A DNA stretch of 64,000 nucleotides from Candidatus Sacchlamyda saccharinae (GCA_030408505.1 JAUHQI010000004.1:558001-622000); one strand, 5' to 3'; counted from the first letter of the stretch, positions 1 through 9,115 are shown. Numbers and translations are program-made. The notes: generated by a model from the sequence alone, not told the origin.

Positions 1-252
1 CAAAAAGCCTTCCAAAAGGGAGGCTACTTTGCCATTGGAGCCGAAATCTCTGACAAGGCCCAAAGCCTATATGACTTTACCTTTCCTGAAAAAACACTAC
101 TTATCATGGGATCAGAGGGGAAAGGGATCCAGCCCCTCCTCAGTAAAAAGTGCGATGGGCACGTCTATATCCCCATGCACGGGCCTATTGACTCCCTGAA
201 CGTCTCTCAAGCGACTGCAGTGTTACTGAGCTACGCTCGCTTCAGTCGCTAG
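1..252 (+). CDS. SpoU/TrmH-family RNA 2'-O-methyltransferase, C-terminal part
   Basis: The window opens inside this gene, in frame from base 1; only the last 83 residues are present. They hold the two C-terminal signatures of the SPOUT (SpoU/TrmH) fold: MGSEGKGI, the SAM-binding knot segment, and IPM-x4-SLNVSQA, which completes the trefoil knot and active site. Family members methylate the 2'-OH of a ribose in rRNA or tRNA using S-adenosylmethionine. RlmB (23S G2251) is the commonest match for this type of C-terminus, but the N-terminal substrate domain is outside the window, so the target cannot be named. The last 30 bases overlap the 3' end of the convergent metalloprotease-like gene. Confidence 0.85.
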   Translation, partial: QKAFQKGGYFAIGAEISDKAQSLYDFTFPEKTLLIMGSEGKGIQPLLSKKCDGHVYIPMHGPIDSLNVSQATAVLLSYARFSR

Positions 253-1815
253 GCGGCGATTTTCTAGATGGCGCAAAGCTAAAATGCTCACCTGAGCCAC
301 TACGAGTGCGATGAAGAAAGGGACAGCGAAAGGAACCAGAGAAGAAACGAACAAGACCGCTGTAATTCCGGCAAGTGAGACAGCTGAAAGGGCCGTTTTG
401 GCCACTGAAAGGGCTTTGATGCGAGTGTTTAGCTTTTCGTTGGCTAGATCACTGATCGTTTGGACCCCATCTAAGAGGACGGAGAGGGACTGGGCAAAGA
501 GAAAGACCCCCGTTAAGATGAAAAAAACAGGAGCCATTGCAGCGACAAGATCAAGGCTCCGAATCTGAAAGGCTACGAGAGAAACCAGAGCCGCCACACT
601 CTTCATTTTCATAGTGAAATTCAACGGCTGATCCTTTTTCAATTCCTTCTCTAAAGTGTTATGGGTCTCTTTGAAAAGAGCTCTTGTTTCTGGTTCTGCT
701 TTGATTTTACTCAAAAGAGAGTCGGAGAGTGTGACGATAAGCTTTTCCTTTTCCTCCTGGTTCATTTTAGCCATTGCCTGGCACTTCTCTGCATTTTCTA
801 GTTCTACTTCGGTCAAAATCTTTTGCAGAGCAGGCTGGTCCTTGCCATCTGCTAGCATCCGCATAAGGACACACTCTTTGGGCACCTCTGAAACAGGTTT
901 AAAGAGGGCAATAGCCATGAGACCTAAAAGGAGAATAGGAAGGAAAATATACCCGTACCAAAGGATTCGATAGGCATCGACATTCGAAATATTAAAAACC
1001 TCGCCCATCAGTTTTGCAATTCTTGCAGGATCCCCATTTGGTGGAGGATCCCATTTGTGAAGAAGACCGGGCCATCTTCGAATATAACTATGGCCACCGC
1101 TAAAAGGGGCGAGGGTCATCGCGATCAATGAAACCCCAAGGACCCTTTGTTTTCTCCGGATAGCAAGAAGACCAAGGCCCGCTACCGTACTATTTAAAAC
1201 TAACTCCGCCCCCAGGCCTGCTGAACTAATGAAGAGACTTCTTTCTGCCGCAGTTAGATGCTCACCAAAATGGGTGATATGCGGGGGGCCGTTAGGAAAC
1301 CGAAAGGAGGTGTAATTGCCAGGAGCTCCCTCTCGCACCCCATCGAACCACTTCCAAAAGTCGCCCACTTTGATCCAGTATTGCGCCAAGGTGCTGACTC
1401 TCGTCTGCACATTAGACCAGATTGCATGGGCAGCCCAAGCATGGCCATATTCGTGAATAATGAGATTGGATTTAGAGTTATTATAGACAGAGCCAACAAG
1501 AAAACCCGCCAAACCTCCAAGGCCAATTTTCGCTGCCATAGAAGCGATCCCCTGAAAAGGAATACGCGGCGTTACCCGCTCAATTAGTGCCGGGAGTTTC
1601 GATGGAGCCTCGCGCGATAACCGCTCAACCCCCCTGGTATAAAGAGCATCAAATTTTGCGTGCAACTGCCTTTGCTCAATATCCCAAAAAGGGGTGCTTT
1701 TGCCACTCTCTAGGCGCAGCTCTCGCCCGTGTAGCAAAACTTCTTTTAAGCTATTTACACGAGAGTTAGTAACGACTTTATCCAAAGTTTCTAGATAATC
1801 TACATTAACATCCAT
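223..1815 (-). CDS. Membrane protein with HEYGH zinc-metalloprotease motif
   Basis: 530 residues. An N-terminal soluble stretch (about 1-95) is followed by a hydrophobic segment running straight into HEYGHAWAA (HExxH at residues 121-125). A zinc motif buried in a helix is the hallmark of M50/site-2-type intramembrane proteases. More membrane segments follow at about 195-245, 285-305 and 400-515. The usual second M50 motif (NxxPxxxxDGG) is not apparent; a GGHSYIRR stretch near residue 240 might supply another ligand. A charged, possibly coiled-coil region (about 330-395) lies between membrane domains. I recognise no named family, so intramembrane protease is an inference from the motif. The gene is divergent from tpsB (89 bp between starts) and its 3' end overlaps the SpoU gene. 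The reading frame is intact over its whole length. Confidence 0.6.
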   Translation of the reverse strand: MDVNVDYLETLDKVVTNSRVNSLKEVLLHGRELRLESGKSTPFWDIEQRQLHAKFDALYTRGVERLSREAPSKLPALIERVTPRIPFQGIASMAAKIGLGGLAGFLVGSVYNNSKSNLIIHEYGHAWAAHAIWSNVQTRVSTLAQYWIKVGDFWKWFDGVREGAPGNYTSFRFPNGPPHITHFGEHLTAAERSLFISSAGLGAELVLNSTVAGLGLLAIRRKQRVLGVSLIAMTLAPFSGGHSYIRRWPGLLHKWDPPPNGDPARIAKLMGEVFNISNVDAYRILWYGYIFLPILLLGLMAIALFKPVSEVPKECVLMRMLADGKDQPALQKILTEVELENAEKCQAMAKMNQEEKEKLIVTLSDSLLSKIKAEPETRALFKETHNTLEKELKKDQPLNFTMKMKSVAALVSLVAFQIRSLDLVAAMAPVFFILTGVFLFAQSLSVLLDGVQTISDLANEKLNTRIKALSVAKTALSAVSLAGITAVLFVSSLVPFAVPFFIALVVAQVSILALRHLENRRLATEASVAQ

Positions 1816-1867
1816 CTATTAAATATTAAACCTTTATTAGTAAATAATCAAGTAAAAAACAAACTAC

Positions 1868-1896
1868 TTGAATTTCAAAATTCTTCTAACTAAAAT
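1868..1896 (+). promoter_or_regulatory. Sigma-70-type promoter of tpsB
   Basis: TTGAAT (1868-1873), a 17-bp spacer and TAAAAT (1891-1896). The start codon at 1905 is only 8 bases beyond the -10 box and no Shine-Dalgarno sequence is seen, so a transcript from here would be almost leaderless. Confidence 0.5.
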
Positions 1897-1904
1897 GATT
1901 AGAA

Positions 1905-3524
1905 ATGCGTTATTTAATTTTTTTCTTAACATTTACCCTCTCGCTCTTTTCATCTGAAATAGCTCTAAGAGAGGTTATTCTCTGCTCTGATGCCAATGAT
2001 GCCTCTCTACCCAACAATGGAGCCCAAGGGATTTACCTCAACGGTATTCTTCCTCCATCAGATCCAACCCCCTTAAGAAATGAGCTCCAGAGAATACTTA
2101 TTGGCCACCACCCGACTGAAGAGCGCTTAGCACAGGCTGAAGCTGCTATAACAAATTTTTACAAAGACAATTGCCATCCCCTCGTTCTCGTCCGTATACC
2201 TGAACAAAATATCTCAGACGGCATTCTAAAAATCGAGGTCAAAGAAAGTACAATTTGTAGAGTCACGTTCTGTGGAAACTGCTACTACGATGAGTGCCAA
2301 CTCCGCAAGTATATTTGCGCACAAGAAGGGGAATATCTCGATATCGGCTTACTCGAAAAGGACCTTGTTTGGATCAACCGGAACCCTTTTCGCGATGTCT
2401 TTTTGGTGATGCAGCCGGGAGATGAAGATTACACAACAAATCTCCAATTTGTTACAAAAGACTACCGTCCATACCGTTTTTTTGCCGGCTCAGACAACAC
2501 TGGCTATGAGGCTACCGGAGAATATCGCCTATTTGGGGGAATCCGCTTAGGCAATCTTTTTAACCTCGACCACCAACTTTCCTACCAGTACACTACAAGC
2601 ACCGACTTTGGCCGTTTCTTTGCTCATACGGGTCAATACGTTATCCCCTTACCTTGTCGTCATCTCCTGGATTTTTATGGGGGGTATTCTGGCATCCGAG
2701 CCTTCGTTCCCTTAACAGGAATGACCAATAAAGGTCATACCTGGCAATTTAGCGGGCGCTACGTTATCCCCTTCTGCAGCGATCCCTGTTTCAATCACGA
2801 AATGCGCGTAGGATTTGACTACAAACATTCAGATGTAAACTTGATTCTAGATGCCATTCCCATCTTAGGAAACGAGACGGTAATTACCCAATTAGCCCTG
2901 GGCTGGGCTGGCAGCTACGAAAACCCCATAGCCAACACGGGATTTGAGCTTCTCTGGTTTATCTCTCCTGGAGACATTTTTGCTCATCAAAGTGATAAGG
3001 ACTACCAAACTCTCAGGCCTTTTGCCGATAGCACCTATACTTATGTGCGCGGATCGATTACTCCCCTATTTGCTCTCCCCTACTGCATGGAAGCTGTGGT
3101 CCGCACTGAGTTTCAGCTCGCAAGTGAAAATCTTTTATCCTCTGAACAGTTTGGTCTAGGTGGACTCGACACTGTTCGCGGCTACGATCAGAGAATCCTC
3201 AATACCGATAATGGCTTCTTTCTCTCTGGCGAGCTCCGCTCCCCACCTTACAAGCCCCTTTCCTGCAAACTTCCTCTAGAAGATCAGTACGAGAGGCTCC
3301 AGCTCCTCGGATTCGTTGATTATGGCTTGGGCACTAATCACAAAGCTCTTCCCGGGCAGAAAAACTTTTTCTATCTTCTAAGCACAGGCCTTGGGTTTCG
3401 ATACTACTACAACTATCACGTCAGTATCCGTCTCAATTGGGGTTATCCGATCCATAAAGATATTGCAGACAATATCCACCAAAACAACAGCACCATCAAC
3501 TATTCTGCCGTCATTTCTTTTTAG
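1905..3524 (+). CDS. TpsB outer-membrane transporter (ShlB/FhaC/HecB family)
   Basis: 539 residues. Signal peptide 1-17, then about 170 residues fitting a POTRA domain (LVLVRIPEQNISDGILKIEV at 93-112 is the typical POTRA beta-strand), then a beta-barrel that ends in Phe (AVISF), the usual outer-membrane insertion signal. GLGGLDTVRGYD (417-428) is the VRGY motif of the conserved barrel loop in FhaC/Omp85 proteins. TpsB proteins bind the N-terminal TPS domain of a partner exoprotein in the periplasm and pass it through the barrel. The partner is next door (3699-8216), in convergent rather than operon order. Cysteines (C116, C123, C126, C132, C138 and pairs in the barrel) are more frequent than usual for TpsB, in keeping with disulphide-linked chlamydial envelopes. 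The ATG start directly precedes the signal peptide. Confidence 0.88.
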   Translation: MRYLIFFLTFTLSLFSSEIALREVILCSDANDASLPNNGAQGIYLNGILPPSDPTPLRNELQRILIGHHPTEERLAQAEAAITNFYKDNCHPLVLVRIPEQNISDGILKIEVKESTICRVTFCGNCYYDECQLRKYICAQEGEYLDIGLLEKDLVWINRNPFRDVFLVMQPGDEDYTTNLQFVTKDYRPYRFFAGSDNTGYEATGEYRLFGGIRLGNLFNLDHQLSYQYTTSTDFGRFFAHTGQYVIPLPCRHLLDFYGGYSGIRAFVPLTGMTNKGHTWQFSGRYVIPFCSDPCFNHEMRVGFDYKHSDVNLILDAIPILGNETVITQLALGWAGSYENPIANTGFELLWFISPGDIFAHQSDKDYQTLRPFADSTYTYVRGSITPLFALPYCMEAVVRTEFQLASENLLSSEQFGLGGLDTVRGYDQRILNTDNGFFLSGELRSPPYKPLSCKLPLEDQYERLQLLGFVDYGLGTNHKALPGQKNFFYLLSTGLGFRYYYNYHVSIRLNWGYPIHKDIADNIHQNNSTINYSAVISF

Positions 3525-3685
3525 GGAGATGCTGATTAATTCGGAATTTTCAGATCCGGAAGAATTTCGAGGAAAAAATCGATGCTGGAGTAACAAGCTG
3601 ACTATTGATAGTCAGCGGCTTACGAAAAGTCGATTTTCACGCGAAAGACGACGGAGGTGGAACAGCCGAATTAATCAGTGCCTCC
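3525..3685. repeat. 161-bp palindromic mini-element, copy A
   Basis: The ends are 20-bp inverted repeats with 3 mismatches (GGAGATGCTGATTAATTCGG at the left; GGAGGCACTGATTAATTCGG when the right end is reverse-complemented). The inside pairs as well: GAAAAAATCGA with TCGATTTTC, and a central TGACTATTGATAGTCA (3599-3614), so the whole unit can form one long imperfect hairpin. It starts at the first base after the tpsB stop and ends 13 bp before the tpsA stop. Copy B (9058-9218) has exactly the same length and the same ends. It probably also terminates both convergent transcripts. Confidence 0.85.
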
Positions 3686-3698
3686 TTAGGAAAGAGTA

Positions 3699-6600
3699 CT
3701 AGTGGGTATAGTGGGGCTTGAGCTCGAGCTTGCGAAAGTATGGTGGCAAACGCCAGGACCCGTAGCACTTGCATCCGTCGAAGATACGGACTTCATAGAG
3801 CCAAGCAACTGCTGGATCCATTCCATACCCGTCGATCAGATAGAAGAGCTCAGCAAATGGGATAAAGGCGTTGGGATCTATTGCTAGTATGTCAGATGGT
3901 GTGGGAACGGGTAGGTTCTTGTAGAATACAGTAAAGGGAACCCCTCCGAATGAGCTAGGGAAATAGGTACCCCACTGCTCGGTTGCAGAACCTACAAAGA
4001 GAGTGCCTGGAGCAAAGGTCTCTCCATTGAGATTGCCGACCCCTTCAATAGAATTCAACGACCGTTCAGAGGTGAAAATTCTAAGAGGCCCTGCCCCGAG
4101 TCTCCCGACTGTCCCCAAACTTGATAATATGAAAGAACCAGGCCCTCTTTCCGGCGGCATGGGGAAGAGATTATCGACAACAAGGGTTAGAGTTCCTGGA
4201 CCGAGATTTTCAACCCGCCCAAAGAAATTCACATCAAGATCTGCCCCGGCAAAAACCTGTAGATCTCCAGAACTATTTTCAATAAATCCTTCGGCTGCTG
4301 CAGAAACACCAAAAAGAGAAATATCGCGTCCTGCGAGATAGCGCCCAGAACCACTTGATTCCATCGAAGAGCTGCCCCCAGCTGCTGCTGTAATCATAAT
4401 ATCCCGACCTGCAGTGATGTCGATGGCACCTGCTGTCGTGTTGATCAGGGCATTATCTAAAAGGATAATATCTCTTGCAGAAGCCCCTAAAAGGTCGCCA
4501 ATCGAGGTGATGAAGCTCCCATCAAACACACTCACATCTCCACTTGTAGTGCGAAAAACAGTGATCCCCGTCCCCATATTTTCGATAAACCCACCCCCAT
4601 TTGCAATGATCGAGCCCCCTTGAACTCCGAGATCTCCGTTGGAGCCACCAACATTATCAATACGGGTTAAGGCAGGAAGAGAGATGGTTCCTCCTGCTGT
4701 CACAGTGAGATCGCCTGTAACCGCTTCAATAAACGCAGGAGAAGCTCCTGTCACAGTGGGCGTAATATTTCCAGAGACCGTCACCGTAGAAGTGGTTGCC
4801 GCAGTAGAGCCGACCCCATTTAGGATGTTTGCAGAGGCTCCTGTGCCACTTGTCATGATGAGATCCCCCCCAATATCCATTGAAAGATCTGTCACAGAGG
4901 TCGCAAAGGTTGAAAACGCCCCGACAAAAGCTTGTGTCTCGCCCCCTGAGCCACTAAGCATCGTGAGATCACCCCCTGTTTGGACATCAACAAGATCCAA
5001 TGTCACAACGGCCGGGTGAGCTGCCGAATTCAGGACGAAAGAGCCAATAGAAACTGTTCCATTTGTACTTGCTGTCATATCCAAGGTCGTATCGCTAATC
5101 ACCTGAACGATAGAATCGGAAGTAACAGAGACAGGATTTATCCCTCCTCCTTGCGCTACTGCAAAAAAACCAATGGAAGCATTACAGTCCGCAGCCGTTC
5201 CCCCATTTAGCGCAATTGAATTTGCTTGAACGCGAATTTCCCCTGAATAGGTGTCATTTGCATTCGTGTTCCTCCCTCCTCCATGGCCAATGTGGGCATA
5301 TTTGCTTACCCCCGCACCACCATTGAGGGTCAGATCTCCCAAAATCCTGGCAGGAGAGCCCACAGTAGAGCCTCGAATGTCCCCCGTAAATGTTGAGGTC
5401 CCACCAGACTGCCTTACATGACCAATCTGGGCAAAACGATTAGCCCCCCCGGCTACTTGCTGCCCAGTGAGCGTCACATTACGCCCTACAGAATGGATGA
5501 TGATATCTCCATTATAAACACCTGGAGAAACAAAACCATGCCCAATGAACGCAGGTGTATTTGTGCCCGATCCCCCAAGAAGATTGAGATCTCTACCGAT
5601 GGTGAGCTCTATATCACTATCTACAACAGATGCCGAAAAACCGATTTGCGATCGGTCATTCGTTCCTGTACCTCCAGTGATATTGAGATCCCGCCCAGTC
5701 TCAATGGAAACGTTGCCAAGACGAGACCCTATCTGAGATACTTGCGTGCTTGGCCCTAAATTCAGATCATTCCCCGCTAAAAAAGAAATGTCGCCTGCTG
5801 CATTGCTGATAAACGTTTCGTTGATCGTGATATCATTTCCAGCTGTAACTGTCGTATCCGCTCCTGTTACGTTCGTCTGCCCGGAGGGAGTAGTGATTGT
5901 GATATCATTTCCAGCTGAGATATTGACATTATCCACATTGATCACTGTAAATGGCTCAGAAGCTGTATAATCGTTGCCTGCTGCAAAAGTAAGAGTTGTT
6001 CCGTTTAGAGCGATCACATCTGCGATTGTATCTGTAATGACAATATTTCTATCTGCATTGACTGTAACGGTAGTTGTCCCGTCTGGCTCAAAATCATTCT
6101 CCAACAAAAAATCACGCCCAGCATTAAGAGTTGCGCTATTGAAGTTGTTGATGTCGATTTGTGTGTCGATCAAAATATCGCGCTCTGCGTTCAAAAACAA
6201 ATCGGTCATATTCCCAGCTGAGTCGAGAAATGTATTTGTTGCTGTTTGATTAACCAAATCATTTGCCGAATCAAAAGTAAGAGTAGCAACATTATTCGCC
6301 GTTACCTCATCTCCGATGAGGATATCACCGGTTGTGGTTGAGAGAGTTGCATCATTCCAATTATTGAAGATTATATCCGCTGTGCTCGAAATATTCGTAA
6401 CTGCTGTCCCAACTAAATCTGAAGAACTCCCCCCTCCCGCAAAGATCAGAGCACTTGTAACAGTAAAGTTGTCTCCAGCTGAAAAATTGATGTCTTCAGC
6501 TGTTAAAATGGGTGTTCCCCCAGAGCTATTGATATCTACGCCAGACGTCATATTAAGAGTGGCTCCCACCGCTGAAATATTGTCTGTGAGATTAATGTCG

Positions 6601-8216
6601 TTGCCTGCACTCAAGTTGATTGAGGCCAAGCTTGTTCCTGTCAGCGGATCGGCTACATTGATATCGTTTCCCGCAGTCAAGTTTAATACTGAGGTCCCTT
6701 GTGCCGAATCGATCATGGTAAAATCAAAGTTGATCTGAATGTTGTTGTCGGCATTTAGGGTTAACGTATGGCTTGTAGCTAGTAAATTCAGCGTTGTATT
6801 AGCCCCTATCGTTATATTTCCCGCAGAAGCAAAGCCGGAGGTCGTAGTCACTAAAACGTTATTTGTCTGCAGGGCTGTATTGAGATCGCCACTATTGAGA
6901 ATGGCTGCTGCTGCGGATCCAGAAAAAGTATTGAGAGGAGACCCGCCATCAAAAGACCCTCCTGCAGTAGCTCCACCCGATATGATAATATCTGTCGGAT
7001 CAAGAATAAGAAGCCCATCTGTTCCAGAGCCGAAGCCTCTCGTATCCACAAGCCCAGTGAAAGCTAAGTTGGAAATTCCCGAGATTTCTACGGTTGCTCC
7101 CCCGCCTCCTGCAATTCCGCCCGTGGCATCAATATTTCCCTCAAAGGTCGCTACCCCTGTAGCAAAGACCGAGACATCACCCGCAAATCCTGAAATGCGC
7201 GCGCTCGAATCAATTTCTACTCCTGGGCCGACAGAAGTTGTCACAGCGTTAGGAATATCGGGATCCAATCCTCCCATACTCCCTCCAATAAAAATTTCTC
7301 CACCCCCATGATCGTTGCGTGTTGTAATTGAAGCTTGATCCTGAAGGGTCACCGTTTGGCCTAAAACATGGACTCTTCCCCCGGATGAGGCATTTTCAGC
7401 AGAAAGAGAAGCTTGCCCGTCAAGGAGAGTCTCCCCATTTTCTGCAACAAGATACACCTCTCCACCGACTTGTCCTGTTTGCGTAGCACTGATCCCTCCG
7501 CTTTGGCGAATGGCAAGAGTGTATAAGTTGCCGTCGGCTCGAACCTCTGCCCGATTACACATAATATGACCAGACTGATCCACTCCAGTACCACTTGGGG
7601 TATCAGTGATTGGGTTGATCACAATATCTTTACTGCTCGTCCTTAGGACGATGGAACTCCCAGCTCCTAAGATTACATTGGAAGTGGAATCATTTATTAT
7701 TGCTATATCACCCGCATTTACAATATGCCTGCCCAGCAGATAAACGGCATCTGTGTTCCCCTCAATAGATCCCCTATTCTCGATTACCGAAAGAGAATTC
7801 CCAGAAAAGGTCATATCCCCGCCTGCTAAAAACTCTGAATTAGATACTTCTAGCGTAGAAAGAAGAAGCCCGCCCACATCAATTTTTCCCGTCTCTCCCA
7901 CCAAAATACCATTAGGATTGAGCAAAAAAACGTTTCCGTTTGAAGACAAAGAACCTATAATATCGCTTGGATTGGAAGAAGTTACCCGGTTGAGGATCGC
8001 CGAAGTTAGAGCTGGCTGAATAAATTGCGTCGCCTCACCCAGTTGAATAGAAAAATCATCCCAGTCGATAATTGTGCGATCTGAGGTAGTAGAGACCAGC
8101 AGCTTATCCCCAAGGCTAGAAAAGTCTGCATTCCCATCCACCACCGTTGGGGAAGTCGGATTTGCTGTCAAAAAAAACGGAATAAATAGCAAAACAACCA
8201 ATACGCGCAAAAACAA
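3699..8216 (-). CDS. TpsA exoprotein with filamentous-haemagglutinin TPS domain
   Basis: About 1505 residues. A hydrophobic leader (1-18) is followed by a TPS domain (about 20-200) with both family marks: NRVTSSNPSDIIGSL and NGNVFLLNPNGILVG (93-107). This domain is the address tag read by TpsB. The rest is a long series of imperfect beta-helix turns rich in AGNDI, GNITI and GRDLNL, as in FhaB-type surface fibres, without tandem DNA repeats. The C-terminus carries a CKC cysteine pair about 25 residues from the end, reminiscent of the cysteines that tether HMW1-type adhesins. There is no ATG: the frame is open only back to a stop near 8244. TTG at 8216 or, better spaced from the GAGGGGG sequence, TTG at 8210 must initiate. 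It is probably a surface adhesin exported by the neighbouring TpsB. Confidence 0.9.
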   Translation of the reverse strand: MFLRVLVVLLFIPFFLTANPTSPTVVDGNADFSSLGDKLLVSTTSDRTIIDWDDFSIQLGEATQFIQPALTSAILNRVTSSNPSDIIGSLSSNGNVFLLNPNGILVGETGKIDVGGLLLSTLEVSNSEFLAGGDMTFSGNSLSVIENRGSIEGNTDAVYLLGRHIVNAGDIAIINDSTSNVILGAGSSIVLRTSSKDIVINPITDTPSGTGVDQSGHIMCNRAEVRADGNLYTLAIRQSGGISATQTGQVGGEVYLVAENGETLLDGQASLSAENASSGGRVHVLGQTVTLQDQASITTRNDHGGGEIFIGGSMGGLDPDIPNAVTTSVGPGVEIDSSARISGFAGDVSVFATGVATFEGNIDATGGIAGGGGATVEISGISNLAFTGLVDTRGFGSGTDGLLILDPTDIIISGGATAGGSFDGGSPLNTFSGSAAAAILNSGDLNTALQTNNVLVTTTSGFASAGNITIGANTTLNLLATSHTLTLNADNNIQINFDFTMIDSAQGTSVLNLTAGNDINVADPLTGTSLASINLSAGNDINLTDNISAVGATLNMTSGVDINSSGGTPILTAEDINFSAGDNFTVTSALIFAGGGSSSDLVGTAVTNISSTADIIFNNWNDATLSTTTGDILIGDEVTANNVATLTFDSANDLVNQTATNTFLDSAGNMTDLFLNAERDILIDTQIDINNFNSATLNAGRDFLLENDFEPDGTTTVTVNADRNIVITDTIADVIALNGTTLTFAAGNDYTASEPFTVINVDNVNISAGNDITITTPSGQTNVTGADTTVTAGNDITINETFISNAAGDISFLAGNDLNLGPSTQVSQIGSRLGNVSIETGRDLNITGGTGTNDRSQIGFSASVVDSDIELTIGRDLNLLGGSGTNTPAFIGHGFVSPGVYNGDIIIHSVGRNVTLTGQQVAGGANRFAQIGHVRQSGGTSTFTGDIRGSTVGSPARILGDLTLNGGAGVSKYAHIGHGGGRNTNANDTYSGEIRVQANSIALNGGTAADCNASIGFFAVAQGGGINPVSVTSDSIVQVISDTTLDMTASTNGTVSIGSFVLNSAAHPAVVTLDLVDVQTGGDLTMLSGSGGETQAFVGAFSTFATSVTDLSMDIGGDLIMTSGTGASANILNGVGSTAATTSTVTVSGNITPTVTGASPAFIEAVTGDLTVTAGGTISLPALTRIDNVGGSNGDLGVQGGSIIANGGGFIENMGTGITVFRTTSGDVSVFDGSFITSIGDLLGASARDIILLDNALINTTAGAIDITAGRDIMITAAAGGSSSMESSGSGRYLAGRDISLFGVSAAAEGFIENSSGDLQVFAGADLDVNFFGRVENLGPGTLTLVVDNLFPMPPERGPGSFILSSLGTVGRLGAGPLRIFTSERSLNSIEGVGNLNGETFAPGTLFVGSATEQWGTYFPSSFGGVPFTVFYKNLPVPTPSDILAIDPNAFIPFAELFYLIDGYGMDPAVAWLYEVRIFDGCKCYGSWRLPPYFRKLELKPHYTH

Positions 8217-8245
8217 CCCCCTCTTTATTATGTAATTACACGTTT

Positions 8246-9115
8246 ATGAAATTATTTAAAATAAAAAATTTACTTCTCTCCCTTTTATTCTTTCCTCTTT
8301 GCTGCTTTGGCAAGGTCTATGACTGCTTCCCCTTCTTCAATGAGCTCGAACTCCTTGAGATTCGCCTCCACGAGCTCAATGACGTCGTAGACTACTTTGT
8401 GCTCGTCGAATCAACTGAAACGCAGAGAGGAGGAGAAAAACCTCTCTTTTTCTTGGAAAACAAAGAGCGCTTTGCCCCCTATTTACACAAAGTCATTCAT
8501 ATCATCCTCGATGAAAGGCACCCCGAATTCGAAATGTGGGATCGAGAGCACTACCAGAGAAACGAGATCATGCGCGGTCTAAATAAGTGCAAAAACAGAG
8601 ACATCATCCTCATTTCCGATCTAGATGAAATCCCTAGAGGCCTACTTATTCCCCATATTAAACCAGAGATGAAAAGAAGGAGCATCCCCACTATTAATTT
8701 TCAGATGCACCAATATCGATTTCATTTGAATCGCAGGCATCTGGATGATTTTCTCTGTGATGGAACCGTAGCAACCACCTTCGCCCACCTAAAACAGTCA
8801 AGCCCACAGTATGTACGAGACAAAAGAAGCAAAACCTGGAGTTTTAAGAATGCAGGCTGGCACTTCACTTGGATGGGCGGGAGAGAGCGAGTCAGAACGA
8901 AAATGCAAAGTGTCGTAGAAGGAACTGATGAGATAGTTACAGACGAAAGCATCGATGCCATGATTCAGAGCGTGCCAGCGCTCCCGATAGACCACACCTT
9001 CCCTCGCTATGTGCAAGAACATGAGGAAGAGCTAAGGCTTCAAGATTTTGTCGCAAAGGAGACACTGATTAATTGCTTTCTCAGAGATTTGAGTCAAACG
9101 GGTCGAAAAAGTTAA
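8246..9115 (+). CDS. Secreted GT17-family glycosyltransferase
   Basis: 289 residues. A hydrophobic N-terminus (6-20) is followed by VYDCFPFFNELELLEIRL, the opening block of family GT17 (eukaryotic MGAT3, bisecting GlcNAc transferase, and bacterial homologues). SDLDEIP (124-130) supplies the DxD metal/nucleotide-sugar site. GT17 enzymes add a beta-1,4-linked N-acetylglucosamine; the bacterial acceptors are not known to me. The ATG lies 30 bp from the divergent tpsA start, so one short region drives both, and a link to modification of the TpsA protein is an inference. No Shine-Dalgarno is seen. The last 19 codons lie inside repeat copy B, so the native C-terminus was replaced or extended by that insertion. 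Confidence 0.8.
   Translation: MKLFKIKNLLLSLLFFPLCCFGKVYDCFPFFNELELLEIRLHELNDVVDYFVLVESTETQRGGEKPLFFLENKERFAPYLHKVIHIILDERHPEFEMWDREHYQRNEIMRGLNKCKNRDIILISDLDEIPRGLLIPHIKPEMKRRSIPTINFQMHQYRFHLNRRHLDDFLCDGTVATTFAHLKQSSPQYVRDKRSKTWSFKNAGWHFTWMGGRERVRTKMQSVVEGTDEIVTDESIDAMIQSVPALPIDHTFPRYVQEHEEELRLQDFVAKETLINCFLRDLSQTGRKS

Noticed and set aside
3891-8019. Many plus-strand frames opposite tpsA
   Set aside because: They are shadows of the repetitive beta-helix coding sequence on the minus strand.
3699-8216. AGNDI/GNITI series in tpsA as a tandem DNA repeat or CRISPR
   Set aside because: The repeats are at protein level only, with irregular length and diverged DNA.
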